64,000 nt of DNA from an uncultured Oscillospiraceae bacterium. Its GTDB lineage: Bacteria; Bacillota; Clostridia; Oscillospirales; Acutalibacteraceae. The notes below the pieces were generated by a model. That model searched no databases and was not told the DNA's origin. It saw only the letters and a program-made list of their open reading frames with translations. Shown one piece after another: positions 1-8,182 of the stretch. Numbering within the stretch: the first letter of the stretch is position 1; each line of letters opens with the position of its first letter. The position numbers and the translations under genes are program-made. The stretch covers positions 6,968-70,967 of the forward strand of contig CABSLQ010000003.1 in NCBI GenBank assembly GCA_902478605.1, given 5' to 3'.

Positions 1-137
1 AGCTTCTTATCCTTTTTTCCAACCGGGACGGCGGGCAAATCGTCCACCATCGCCCCTTCCTCCGCAATCGCTTCGGCGGCTTCCTCCATGGTGACGTCAT
101 CCTGTGTATTCAAATCGAGTTCTTCTTGATTGTTCAT
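1..137 (-). CDS. rpoD: RNA polymerase primary sigma factor, N-terminal fragment (runs off the window)
   Basis: The first 45 or so residues of a protein start at an ATG at 137 and run off the left edge. They are very acidic (start MNNQEELDLNTQDDVTMEEA) and become lysine-rich, like region 1.1 of clostridial primary sigma factors. The only strong reason for the name is position: it lies directly downstream of dnaG on the same strand, the usual dnaG-rpoD order of Firmicutes, with about 70 bases between them. A GAAAGGA ribosome-binding site precedes the ATG. No conserved sigma region lies inside the window, so the call depends on synteny and composition. Confidence 0.7.
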   Translation of the reverse strand, partial: MNNQEELDLNTQDDVTMEEAAEAIAEEGAMVDDLPAVPVGKKDKK

Positions 138-206
138 ACTGCGATCGTTCCTTTCTCGGGGAATCATGCGGCCAAATCCTGGCCATCTATATCCACGCCG
201 TAGCGG

Positions 207-1976
207 TTATTTTTTCAAATCCCGCATGGCGGCAAGAACCTCCTGAATTTTATCCTCCGACAGCGTGGCCGGTTCTTCCAGGCCTCTCAACTGATACTCC
301 TCCCGGAGAATTTTGGCATAGTGCCGCGCTTCCTCCAGCGATCCCTCCCGCTCCCGGGCGTTCAGCACCATGCGCGTGATATAGGCCATCTCGTTGTCGT
401 CATAATCGGCGGAAAAAACAGTCATTTCCACCAGCAGGCCGTTTTTCTGCCGATCGATGAGCAATTGATACAAGCGCCGGTTGAAGGCGGTGGCCATAAA
501 TTCGGGCGGCAGCTCTTCCGCCATCGTCCGGATAAAATCGGGGTGCAGAAGCAGCAGGCCGATAAGCCCTTCCTCCGCGCTCACGGCGCGCAGATGCTTC
601 TCCGCCTCAGGGTTGACCCTGCGCATAGTATTCTCCGTCTGGCGCACGATTTGCGACAATTGCCGGTCTTTTTGCTGCTTTTGTTGTTTTTTGAGGGAAT
701 AGTTAACCTGCTGCAGAATCGCATCCTTCGAAACGGACAGCTCCGCCGCCAGCTTGCCGGCATACACATCCCGTTCAATCGGGCTGGCCAGCCCGGCAAG
801 CAGCGCCGCCGCCTCGCGCAGATACTCCACACGGCCGTCCGCCGTGCCCATCATGTGCCGCTGCCCCAACTCGATGAGCCGGTATTCCACATCGTTCGCC
901 GAGCGCTCAAGCAGCAGGCGGAACCGTTCCGGCCCGTTTTTCTTGATAAACTCGTCCGGATCCTTCCCGTCCGGGATGGTGACCACCCGGATATGCACGC
1001 CCGTGCGGCGCAGCAAGTCGATGGCCCGCTGGGTTCCCTTTTGGCCAGCGGCGTCCGCATCGAAGATCAGCACCGCTTCATCCGCATAGCGCGCGACAAG
1101 CCGCGCATGATCCGCCGTGAAGGAGGTACCGAGCGCCGCCACCGCGTTGGTGAAGCCCGCCTGGTGCAGCGCGATGACATCCATGTATCCCTCGCAGAGA
1201 ATCAGCTGCCGCCCGCCCGCCGTCTTGGCAAAGTTGAGGGCAAACAGGTTGTCCGTCTTTTTGAACGCCGGCGTGTCGGCGGTATTGAGATACTTGGGCT
1301 TGGAATCGTCCAGCACCCGCCCGCCGAACGCGATGACGTTGCCGCGGATATCGATGATGGGGATGATGACCCGTCCACGGAAAATGTCGAAGAGATGACC
1401 GGATGTGCCCGGCCGTGTGCTGCGCTTTTCCAGGAAGGCGGCCGTCAGCTCTTCATCCTTGAATCCCTTTTGCCGCAGCGCGTCGCGCAGCATATGATAG
1501 TCGTCCGGCGCGTAGCCGAGCCCGAACCGGCGGATGGTGTGGTCGGTGTATCCCCGGCCGTGGTAGTAGTCGAGTCCCACCTTTCCCTGCGGCGTATACA
1601 GCCATTTGTGGAACAGCCGTGCCGCCTCGCGGTTCGCCTCCAGGATGCGGGTGCGCAGGCGGGAGGCCGCATCGTTGACATCGCTTTCGGGCATCTTCAT
1701 TCCCGCGCGATCCGCCAGAAATTTGACCGCATCTATGTAATCGAGGTTCTCTATCTTTTTGATAAAGGTGATCACATCGCCCCCTGCCCCGCAGCCGAAG
1801 CAGTAGAAGGAAGCGGTTTCGGGATACAGGGTGAAGGAGGGGGTCTTTTCCCCATGGAAGGGGCACAGCCCCACCAGATTGCGGCCCCGCCGTCTCATGG
1901 AAACATAGGAAGACACCACGCTTTCAATATCGTTGCGTGCGGTCAATTCCTGCAAAAAACTGTCCGGCAGCGGCAA
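207..1976 (-). CDS. dnaG: DNA primase
   Basis: DnaG makes RNA primers for Okazaki fragments and works with the replicative helicase. The protein has the N-terminal CHC2 zinc-binding domain (CPFHGEKTPSF, then CFGCG about 18 residues on), then the TOPRIM catalytic core (ILCEGYMDVIALHQ and LIFDADAAGQKGTQRA carry the acidic metal ligands), and a C-terminal helicase-interaction region. Length (about 589 aa) is normal for the family. An in-frame GTG at 1985 overlaps the GGGAGG ribosome-binding site and is too close to it. The TTG at 1976 has 8 bases of spacing and gives MPLPDSFLQEL, so I chose it. It precedes rpoD, the classical macromolecular-synthesis arrangement. Identity is secure; the start is a preference. 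Confidence 0.96.
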   Translation of the reverse strand: MPLPDSFLQELTARNDIESVVSSYVSMRRRGRNLVGLCPFHGEKTPSFTLYPETASFYCFGCGAGGDVITFIKKIENLDYIDAVKFLADRAGMKMPESDVNDAASRLRTRILEANREAARLFHKWLYTPQGKVGLDYYHGRGYTDHTIRRFGLGYAPDDYHMLRDALRQKGFKDEELTAAFLEKRSTRPGTSGHLFDIFRGRVIIPIIDIRGNVIAFGGRVLDDSKPKYLNTADTPAFKKTDNLFALNFAKTAGGRQLILCEGYMDVIALHQAGFTNAVAALGTSFTADHARLVARYADEAVLIFDADAAGQKGTQRAIDLLRRTGVHIRVVTIPDGKDPDEFIKKNGPERFRLLLERSANDVEYRLIELGQRHMMGTADGRVEYLREAAALLAGLASPIERDVYAGKLAAELSVSKDAILQQVNYSLKKQQKQQKDRQLSQIVRQTENTMRRVNPEAEKHLRAVSAEEGLIGLLLLHPDFIRTMAEELPPEFMATAFNRRLYQLLIDRQKNGLLVEMTVFSADYDDNEMAYITRMVLNAREREGSLEEARHYAKILREEYQLRGLEEPATLSEDKIQEVLAAMRDLKK

Positions 1977-2015
1977 GGCAATCACCTCCCAGTGTGCATG
2001 GCAGCCGGCGCCTGT

Positions 2016-3023
2016 CTACCCGTCAAGGCGGATGGACCAGCCGCGCGGGATAAACAGCTTGTGATACATTTCCAGGGCATAATTGTCCGTCATGCCCGCA
2101 ATATAATCGCACACCGCCCGCGGCACGCCCTCTTCTTCGCGGATGGCGGCGTATTCCTCCGGCAAATCATCGGGGTGCCGGACATAATACTCAAACATAC
2201 GACTGACAAGGCCGTCCACTTTACTTTCTTCACTCTTGGCAACCGGGTTGCGATACAGTGCTTCATACATGAAGGCGTGGAGGCGGTCGAAATAGGTTTC
2301 GGTAAGGGGATCCATCCCGATGTCCTCCGTGCTGTTGTGCACGATGGAGGTCACCAGCGTGTCAATGCGGGTGGTGCGCCGATCGCCGAGCGCCTCGCGG
2401 ATATCCGCCGGCACGTCTTCTTCGCTGAGCACGCCTCCGCGTATGGCGTCGTCCATGTCATGGTTGATATAGGCGACCCGGTCGGCCAGCCGCACAATAC
2501 GCCCTTCGAGCGTTGCGGCCTGTTCGCCGTTGGTGTGCCGCTCGACGCCGTTGCGCACCTCCCAGGTGAGATTGAGGCCGCGGCCGTCATTCTCAAGCCG
2601 TTCCACCACCCGCACGCTCTGCTCATAGTGGCGGAAGCCGCCATCCATCACCGCATTGAGTGCGCGCTCTCCTGCATGCCCGAACGGGGTATGCCCTAAA
2701 TCGTGGGCGAGAGAAATCGCTTCGGTCAAATCCTCATTGAGCTGCAGGGCACGCGCGATGGTGCGCGCGATCTGCGACACCTCCAGCGTATGGGTCAGCC
2801 GCGTCCGGTAATGATCGCCTTCCGGCGAGAGAAACACCTGCGTCTTGTGCTTGAGACGGCGGAAAGACTTGCTGTGCAGCACCCTGTCCCGATCCCGCTG
2901 ATAAGCGGTGCGGTAGTCGCAGGGGCTTTCCTCCCTTTCGCGGCCCCGCGTGTGCGCGGCGAGCGCCGCTCTGGGGGACAAAATCTGTTCTTCGATTTTT
3001 TCATAGCGTTCTCTTGCCAGCAA
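2016..3023 (-). CDS. dgt: dGTPase-like HD-domain triphosphohydrolase
   Basis: This is a deoxynucleoside triphosphate triphosphohydrolase, which removes tripolyphosphate from dGTP or related dNTPs. It has the N-terminal block QRDRDRVLHSKSFRRLKHKT and the HD metal site (TRLTHTLEVSQIAR, then SLAHDLGHTPFGHAGE), both diagnostic of the Dgt family, followed by the distal NHDMDDAI motif. It is of the short Gram-positive type, about 335 aa. A GTG at 3032 lies directly against the GGAGG site. The TTG at 3023 has proper spacing and gives MLARERYEKIEEQIL, so I used that. It ends about 30 bases before dnaG and is probably cotranscribed. Substrate choice cannot be read from sequence. Confidence 0.93.
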   Translation of the reverse strand: MLARERYEKIEEQILSPRAALAAHTRGREREESPCDYRTAYQRDRDRVLHSKSFRRLKHKTQVFLSPEGDHYRTRLTHTLEVSQIARTIARALQLNEDLTEAISLAHDLGHTPFGHAGERALNAVMDGGFRHYEQSVRVVERLENDGRGLNLTWEVRNGVERHTNGEQAATLEGRIVRLADRVAYINHDMDDAIRGGVLSEEDVPADIREALGDRRTTRIDTLVTSIVHNSTEDIGMDPLTETYFDRLHAFMYEALYRNPVAKSEESKVDGLVSRMFEYYVRHPDDLPEEYAAIREEEGVPRAVCDYIAGMTDNYALEMYHKLFIPRGWSIRLDG

Positions 3024-3149
3024 AGCGCCCACCTCCGTAAGAAAATTGTGTTCTATTGAGAATATACGCCAGCGGTATGCGGTTTTCCTGCCTTTCCGCC
3101 GAATTCTTCTAACTCTGTGAAAATTGCCTTCTTTTTTTCCGGGAGTTCC

Positions 3150-3791
3150 TTATTTTCCGGCCAAAAAAGGAGCATACCGCTCTTCTTCGACAACCAGCTG
3201 CAGCGCCCCTGCGCTGCGTTCGGTGAGCTGCGCCTGCAGGCTCTCCCGCTTTTCCTGCGGCAGATGAAAACGCAGTTCCACTTCGTCGGTGAACCGCGTA
3301 TCGTCCAGCACGCCGCCGTATTCCGCCACCAGCGGTGCCGCCCATCCATACTGGGCATAACTGCAGGTAATATGCGCCACATCACAGCGGCGCATCTCCT
3401 GTATCCCGGCCGCATCCACGGCCAGCTTCGCCGCGTGGGAATAGGCGCGGACCAGTCCCCCGCCGCCAAGCAGTATCCCCCCGAAATACCGGGTCACCAC
3501 CACCACGCAGTCGGTCAGCCCCTCCTTGAGCAGCACCTGCAGCACCGGCACCCCGGCCGTCCCCTGCGGTTCTCCATCGTCCGAGTACCGCTGCACGCCG
3601 CCCGCACGCAATACGTAGGCGTACACGTTGTGGGTGGCATCCCAGTGTTCTTTCTTCTTTTCCGCAATAAAGGCAAGCGCCTCCTGCTCGGTAACCACGG
3701 GCCGCGCCGCGCCGATAAAGCGGGAGCGCTTCTCCACGAATTCATCGAGCCCCGCCTGCCCGATCGTACGGTAACTGCTCCTGCTGTCCAT
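3150..3791 (-). CDS. yigZ: YigZ/IMPACT family protein
   Basis: A two-domain protein of 213 aa. The N-terminal UPF0029/IMPACT domain shows the conserved run DDGEPQGTAGVPVLQVL, followed by VVVVTRYFGGILLGGGGLVRAYS. A smaller C-terminal domain of the EF-G-V-like type found in bacterial YigZ follows. The biochemical role is unclear; eukaryotic IMPACT regulates Gcn2, but bacterial members have no settled activity. The ATG has a GGGGGGAGAG site upstream. It sits between rpmE and dgt on the same strand, with a terminator-like hairpin between it and rpmE, so it may start its own transcript. The 118 bases between it and dgt contain no gene. Confidence 0.9.
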   Translation of the reverse strand: MDSRSSYRTIGQAGLDEFVEKRSRFIGAARPVVTEQEALAFIAEKKKEHWDATHNVYAYVLRAGGVQRYSDDGEPQGTAGVPVLQVLLKEGLTDCVVVVTRYFGGILLGGGGLVRAYSHAAKLAVDAAGIQEMRRCDVAHITCSYAQYGWAAPLVAEYGGVLDDTRFTDEVELRFHLPQEKRESLQAQLTERSAGALQLVVEEERYAPFLAGK

Positions 3792-3830
3792 TCTTGCTCT
3801 CCCCCCTCTGCGGTGCGCTGTCCGACGACA

Positions 3831-3857
3831 AAAGGGCAGCGCAAATCTGCGCTGCCC
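3831..3857 (-). terminator. Rho-independent terminator after rpmE
   Basis: A perfect 9-bp stem, GGGCAGCGC paired with GCGCTGCCC across a 6-base loop, is followed on the minus strand by TTTTG. It begins about 25 bases past the rpmE stop and ends before yigZ. Confidence 0.75.
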
Positions 3858-3881
3858 CTCTAGCCAGAACCAATCAGCCGC

Positions 3882-4091
3882 TTATTTCTCTTCGTTCAGA
3901 CCAAAGCGCTTCTTAAACCGGTCGACGCGGCCGCCGGTATCCACCAGCTTCTGTTTGCCGGTAAAGAAGGGATGACATTTGGAGCAGATTTCCACGCGGA
4001 TGTTTTCCTTGGTGGAACCCGTCGAAATCACTTCGCCGCAGGCGCAGGTGATGGTGGTCTGATTATACTTGGGATGGATGCCCTCTTTCAT
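3882..4091 (-). CDS. rpmE: 50S ribosomal protein L31, zinc-binding type
   Basis: A 69-residue bacterial L31 that starts [19 protein letters not shown], the standard N-terminus. It keeps all four zinc-ligand cysteines (CAC near residues 16-18, CSKC at 37-40), so it is the zinc-containing C+ form. An open frame extends 32 codons further upstream. The ATG at 4091 has an AGAGGTGA site and matches the family start, so the extension is rejected. It has its own promoter (4135-4163) and terminator, so it is probably monocistronic. Confidence 0.97.
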   Translation of the reverse strand: MKEGIHPKYNQTTITCACGEVISTGSTKENIRVEICSKCHPFFTGKQKLVDTGGRVDRFKKRFGLNEEK

Positions 4092-4134
4092 TCGTGTGTC
4101 ACCTCTTTCGGAAAGCCAATACATTAACATTAAG

Positions 4135-4163
4135 ACTATAGCACATCTCGTCCTAAATTGCAA
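4135..4163 (-). promoter_or_regulatory. Housekeeping sigma promoter of rpmE
   Basis: TTGCAA (-35, at 4158-4163), a 17-base spacer and TATAGT (-10, at 4135-4140) on the minus strand, 44 bases before the rpmE ATG. Confidence 0.75.
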
Positions 4164-4190
4164 CCAAAATTTTTTCGAAGACGCCAATTT

Positions 4191-5151
4191 TTATTTTGCC
4201 GTCAGCGCCGGGTCCTCGCCGAACAGTTCGACCGTGATGCTGTCGGGCGCCAAAGCCCCCTTGTCTACCCGGGCAAGCAGATGCCAGCACGCCGCATCCG
4301 CCGTTCGTTTTCCGTCGGGAAAAATCCGGCGAATGCGCACCTGTCCATCGCCTTCCTGCTCATATATGCCCTCCACCTCGTGGGTGATCGACCCGCTCGG
4401 CACCCCGAAGCGCACCAGCAGCAGATCGTATTCTTCAAAAAGGCCGTCCGTGTATGCTGCCGCCGCTTCATCAAAGGAGGGGCCGCCCCGTCCGTCGTCG
4501 AAGGCGAACATACCGGCGTTTTCCTGCCGGTATGCTGCCAGCGCCGCCCGATCGGACAGCAGAAATGCCTGCGGGGCGTCCGATAAGGAGCCGCCATCGG
4601 TACGCACCAGCTGATGGCGATCCAACAGCTCATACCGCTCGGAAAAGGCCAGTTCCACCTCGGCGTCCCGCGCCGCTCCCTTCCAACGTCACTAGCAGAT
4701 GGGTGCTTCCGAGGTCGCTCGTTTGGATGTACGGCTACAGCCGCGTGATCGCCGCCTTCAGCCGCTCCCCCTCCCGGACGAGACCCGTCAGCTCATGGGT
4801 AATCGACCCGCTCGGCTCGGTCAGCTGAATTACCAGCAGATCGTGCGCCTTGAAAAACGTGTGGTCATACTGCATCGTTTTGGTGCGGAGCTCCGCCGGC
4901 CAAGTGTTGGGGGCCTCACCGAACAGCGCCTGCTCATACTCCTCCATCTGCGTCCAATCGGTCAGCAGCCAGGTGCTGTTTTCCCAAGGCGGTATAGACG
5001 CCGATACCGCCTGCACGGAAAAGGCGAGTTCCCGCCGCACAGGCACGGCAGAGGAGATCCCGTCCGCGGGCGCGGGCGTACGCGGCGCACAAGACGCGGC
5101 CAGCACGGCCGCCATGACACAAAATGCCAGCCATCTTGTTCTCTTTCTCAT
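4191..5151 (-). pseudogene. Interrupted two-repeat lipoprotein gene
   Basis: Two consecutive minus-strand frames look like one broken gene. The first (4735-5151, 138 aa) starts MRKRTRWLAFCVMAAVLAAS, then a lipobox-like Cys, and ends at TAG in ITRL. Read past that stop, the same frame continues with sensible sequence (PYIQTSDLGSTHLLVTLEGS). The second (4191-4658, GTG start, 155 aa) has no signal peptide and no good ribosome-binding site, and begins right after stops in its own frame. The halves are homologous repeats: RRELAFS matches VELAFS, and LTEPSGSITHELTGLVRE matches VPSGSITHEVEGIYEQ. A single lipoprotein with two repeats, broken by one nonsense codon and one frameshift near 4676-4690, fits best. 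The alternative is two expressed pieces. Function unknown. Confidence 0.6.
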
Positions 5152-5191
5152 GGGATCGCCTCTTTTCCGTATATATAATATCCGTTTGTTG

Positions 5192-5767
5192 CTATACCGG
5201 CAGCGGCACACCCAGAAAATACAAAAGAAGCCCCAGCACCCCGGCCCCCGTCATGAGCAGGATGGGCCCAACCTTCCATTTGCGCAGGATAAAAAGGCAC
5301 ACAGCAAACAGCAGCACGGCGAGCCAGTCGAAATCCGTGATATGCCGCGATGGCTTCCCGCCCGGCCAGGCGGTGAGCACCAGAATGGATACCCCGGCCG
5401 ACGCCACGAGGGCAGTCACCGTGGGGCGCAGTCCGCCGAGTACCCCCTGTATGACCGCCAGCTCCTGATGCTTATAATATATCTTGGCGAGGATCAGCAC
5501 CAGAATACAGGAGGGCAAAATACAGCCCAGCGTGGCGACCAGTGCGCCGCACACCCCGGCCACGCGCTGGCCGACAAAGGTGGCAGCGTTGATGGCGATG
5601 GGACCGGGAGTCATCTGGGAGATGGTCACGATATCGACGAACTCCCCCTGCGTCAGCCAGCCGTAATGCATGGTCTGCTCCTGGATCAGCGGCATGGCGG
5701 CGTATCCGCCGCCGAAGCTGAGGGCGCCGATTTGCACAAACGCCCAGAACAATTGGAGATAAATCAA
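5192..5767 (-). CDS. Chromate transporter, half-size subunit
   Basis: A 191-aa, very hydrophobic half-size member of the CHR (ChrA) family. It has the conserved N-terminal block ALSFGGGYAAMPLIQEQ and the motif MTPGPIAINAATFVGQRVAG. In Firmicutes two such halves are encoded together and act as a pair in the membrane; characterised ones export chromate, but many serve unknown anions. The start is TTG at 5767, overlapping the stop of the upstream half by four bases (TTGA), a strong sign of translational coupling. The substrate is inferred from family only. Confidence 0.88.
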   Translation of the reverse strand: MIYLQLFWAFVQIGALSFGGGYAAMPLIQEQTMHYGWLTQGEFVDIVTISQMTPGPIAINAATFVGQRVAGVCGALVATLGCILPSCILVLILAKIYYKHQELAVIQGVLGGLRPTVTALVASAGVSILVLTAWPGGKPSRHITDFDWLAVLLFAVCLFILRKWKVGPILLMTGAGVLGLLLYFLGVPLPV

Positions 5768-6339
5768 GAGGGATCCCCCCCTTTATTCCGGCGTTTCCAA
5801 AGGGTGGAAAGCGCGCCCAGCGCACCGCATATCAGTATGATCCACACGACGTTCACGCCGAATATGCAGGCGGCCACAAAGGAACCGATCAGAATCAAAA
5901 TCGGCAGCAGCGCCTTGCACCGGAAAATATCCATCGCCATGCTGATGACCACATCGGTGATCACCGCCCCCACGGCCGCCTGCATCCCCCACAGCACCGC
6001 CGCAACCGCATGGCTGTCCCGGAAAGCGGTATAAAACAACGAGATAACCGACAAAATGACAAAGGGCGGCAGCACCGTACCCAGTATGGTCAGCAGCGCC
6101 CCCGGAAATCCCGCCAGGCGGTATCCGATGAGGATGGCGGCATTGACTGCCGTCGCCCCGGGCGTGGATTGGCCGATGGCGGCAATATCCAGCATTTCCT
6201 TTTCTTCCAGCCAACCGTATTGGCGGACAAATTTCCGCTGCATAAGCGGAATAATCACATACCCTCCGCCAAAGGTGAAGGCGCTGAGGGTCAGTGTAGA
6301 CAAAAACAGCTTGCCGTAAAAGCGTGCATCCTTCTTCAA
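5764..6339 (-). CDS. Chromate transporter, half-size subunit
   Basis: This is the first gene of the CHR pair, 191 aa, with the same landmarks as its partner: SAFTFGGGYVIIPLMQRKFV and the motif STPGATAVNAAILIGYRLAG. It has about six hydrophobic segments. The start is TTG at 6339, preceded by GGGAGG with six bases of spacing; no better ATG exists. The two halves are similar to each other, as expected from an ancient duplication with antiparallel topology. No regulator gene of chromate resistance lies next to them, so a resistance role is not supported here. Confidence 0.88.
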   Translation of the reverse strand: MKKDARFYGKLFLSTLTLSAFTFGGGYVIIPLMQRKFVRQYGWLEEKEMLDIAAIGQSTPGATAVNAAILIGYRLAGFPGALLTILGTVLPPFVILSVISLFYTAFRDSHAVAAVLWGMQAAVGAVITDVVISMAMDIFRCKALLPILILIGSFVAACIFGVNVVWIILICGALGALSTLWKRRNKGGDPS

Positions 6340-6543
6340 GAAAAACCTCCCGCGCGGTGCGCTTGTCCTCTTCTTATGTAAACCGGTATGCCTTTACAGT
6401 CTCTCCATTGTATCTTCCCCTTTCCGACGGACAAACTATAATCCATTCACTTGAAAGGCCGCCTGCTTTTCACGGCGGCACCGGCCGCCGGAAGGCCGCG
6501 GTTTTTTGAGTAAATGGCAATCTTTCCGAAAGGCGGTGAAACC

Positions 6544-6675
6544 ATGGCCAAAAAAGGCATGAAACGGCCGGAGGTTACCCATACCCGGCCGCGCAACGAA
6601 ACGGAGCCTGTACCCGAACTGCAGGGAAAGGCGAAGCATACGGACGAAAAAGCGAAGCCGATTACTGAAAAATAA
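6544..6675 (+). CDS. Small basic conserved-type protein
   Basis: A 43-residue open frame, MAKKGMKRPEVTHTRPRNET then PVPELQGKAKHTDEKAKPITEK. It has a good ribosome-binding site (AAAGGCGGTG) six bases before the ATG. It is hydrophilic, rich in Lys/Arg and Pro, and has no membrane segment. From memory, small clostridial proteins with the same MAKKG...QGKAKHxxEKA pattern exist, but I cannot confirm this here. It sits alone between two convergent minus-strand units, pointing the other way. Function unknown. Confidence 0.6.
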   Translation: MAKKGMKRPEVTHTRPRNETEPVPELQGKAKHTDEKAKPITEK

Positions 6676-6726
6676 TCCCGGATTGTTAGCTGCGCTGCCC
6701 TTCCCCGCTTCGCCGGTGCCCGGCGC

Positions 6727-7497
6727 TTATTGTTTTCTGCTTTGGATCAGCGTTTCCATTGCCCCGATGGCCGTGCGGATAGCGGGGCCGTTATCCTCGC
6801 ACCGGGGATTGTCCATCCCCGCGGCCGCCCGTTCCTGATTCCATAAAGCCGTGAGCACACAGCCGGCCTGTGCGCCAAGCGATGCCGCCACCGTGTACAG
6901 CGCCGCCGATTCCATTTCCGAGGCAAGGCAGCCCGCCTGTTTCCACGCCTGCCATTGTGCAAGCAGACGCGGCGCCACCGGTGAAGCCTCGGGACTGTGC
7001 TGCCCGTAAAAGGAATCCTTGCAGTGTACCACGCCGATGTGCGCCGTATGGCCCAGCCGGGCCGCGCTGTCGGCGAGCGCCCGCGTCACGGCGAAATCCG
7101 CCGCCGCCGGGAATTCGACGGGCAGATATTCCCGGGAGGTACCCTCCTGCCGGATCGCGGCCGACGCAATCACCAGATCGCCGCCCATCACATGCAGCTG
7201 CATACCGCCGCAGGTACCGATGCGGATGAACACGCGCACCCCGCATCGGTACAGCTCCTCCACACAGATGGCGGTGGAGGGGCCGCCGATGCCGTGGGAG
7301 GTGACAAGCACCCTTTCGCCTGCGATACGTCCGGCCCAGGTGGTAAATTCCCGCTTGGAGGCCACAAAGGAGGGCGCTTCCAGCTCCCGCGCAATGCTCT
7401 CCACCCGTCCCGGGTCCCCCGTCAGCAGGGCAAAGGCCGCCCCCTGCGATGGGGTCAGCCCGATATGGAACATCGCCTCTTTGTTAAAATCCATCAT
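6727..7497 (-). CDS. udp: Uridine phosphorylase (nucleoside phosphorylase family)
   Basis: The protein cleaves uridine with phosphate to uracil and ribose-1-phosphate in pyrimidine salvage. The PNP/UDP phosphorylase fold shows as LLTGDPGRVESIA (phosphate loop), VTSHGIGGPSTAICVEEL, FIRIGTCGGMQ and the nucleoside-binding CLASEMESAALYTVA. About 256 aa is normal. A GTG at 7506 overlaps the GGAG site; the ATG at 7497 has 8-base spacing and is preferred, which leaves a few bases after the nitroreductase stop. It is cotranscribed with that gene. Distinguishing uridine from other nucleosides is reasonable but not proven. Confidence 0.9.
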   Translation of the reverse strand: MMDFNKEAMFHIGLTPSQGAAFALLTGDPGRVESIARELEAPSFVASKREFTTWAGRIAGERVLVTSHGIGGPSTAICVEELYRCGVRVFIRIGTCGGMQLHVMGGDLVIASAAIRQEGTSREYLPVEFPAAADFAVTRALADSAARLGHTAHIGVVHCKDSFYGQHSPEASPVAPRLLAQWQAWKQAGCLASEMESAALYTVAASLGAQAGCVLTALWNQERAAAGMDNPRCEDNGPAIRTAIGAMETLIQSRKQ

Positions 7498-7502
7498 ATC
7501 CG

Positions 7503-8036
7503 TCACTCCACAAACCGGATAATCTCACCCAGCTCCCGCCGTACCTTGGGGCGCACCTTGTCGTCGGCGGGATATCCCACCGCGATAACCAGCCGGATCT
7601 CTTTTTTGTCGGGAATGTCCAGCGCGCGGCGCAATCCCTTGTCGTCGAACATGCCCAGCACGCAGGTGCCAAGTCCTCTGTCGGTCGCCTGCAGACAGAT
7701 ATGCGCCGTCATGAGTCCGATGTCAATCGGGGCAAAATGCTGGCTGGCCACCGTTTCGGCCACCCGCTGCATCAGCTTGGCCTTTTCCTCGACCACCACC
7801 AGAAAGGCGGGGCACTGCGCGGCAAATTTGTTGAGCCCGAGCTGCTGTACACAGCCGGCAACCGCCTTGGCGCTCTCCCCTGTGGCCGCAACCAGCGTCC
7901 ACGGCTGGCTGTTGCATGCCGACGGCGCAAGCCGTGCTGCCTCAGCAAGCGCCAGCAGCTCCTCCTTCTCCACCGGTTTATCCGCATAGGCACGGCAGGA
8001 CTGCCGCCGCCGTGCCAATTCCAAGAAATCCTGCAT
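7503..8036 (-). CDS. Nitroreductase family flavoprotein
   Basis: A 177-aa FMN-dependent NAD(P)H oxidoreductase of the nitroreductase fold. The N-terminal FMN-binding signature RRRQSCRAYADKPVEKEEL is followed by AARLAPSACNSQPW, and GLGTCVLGMFDDKGLR and VIAVGYPAD complete the family pattern. The physiological substrate is unknown. The ATG at 8036 follows AAGGAGG with good spacing. It is the first gene of a two-gene unit with uridine phosphorylase, driven by a recognisable promoter at 8060-8088. Confidence 0.9.
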   Translation of the reverse strand: MQDFLELARRRQSCRAYADKPVEKEELLALAEAARLAPSACNSQPWTLVAATGESAKAVAGCVQQLGLNKFAAQCPAFLVVVEEKAKLMQRVAETVASQHFAPIDIGLMTAHICLQATDRGLGTCVLGMFDDKGLRRALDIPDKKEIRLVIAVGYPADDKVRPKVRRELGEIIRFVE

Positions 8037-8059
8037 ACAGAAAGCCTCCTTTTTTCTTC

Positions 8060-8088
8060 ACTATACCATTCCGCGCGCACAAATGCAA
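8060..8088 (-). promoter_or_regulatory. Promoter of the nitroreductase-udp unit
   Basis: TTGCAT (-35, 8083-8088), 17-base spacer, TATAGT (-10, 8060-8065) on the minus strand, 24 bases before the nitroreductase ATG. Confidence 0.7.
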
Positions 8089-8153
8089 CCGCCTGTGACG
8101 GTGTATAATCACTTGGGCGTCGGCCGCCCCTGGCTTTCTTCCCCATAAGACAA

Positions 8154-8182
8154 AGTCCCTGCGGCATAATGCCGCAGGGACT
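8154..8182 (-). terminator. Hairpin terminator overlapping the SLOG gene stop codon
   Basis: A perfect 13-bp stem, AGTCCCTGCGGCA with TGCCGCAGGGACT, and a 3-base loop. It includes the last bases of the SLOG-family gene (stop at 8181-8183) and is followed on the minus strand by a weak T run (TTTGTC). Confidence 0.6.

Noticed and set aside
321..2699. A 790-codon plus-strand open frame opposite dnaG and dgt
   Set aside because: It is the antisense shadow of two certain genes in GC-rich DNA; its translation is Arg/His/Gly-rich with no domain and no ribosome-binding site.
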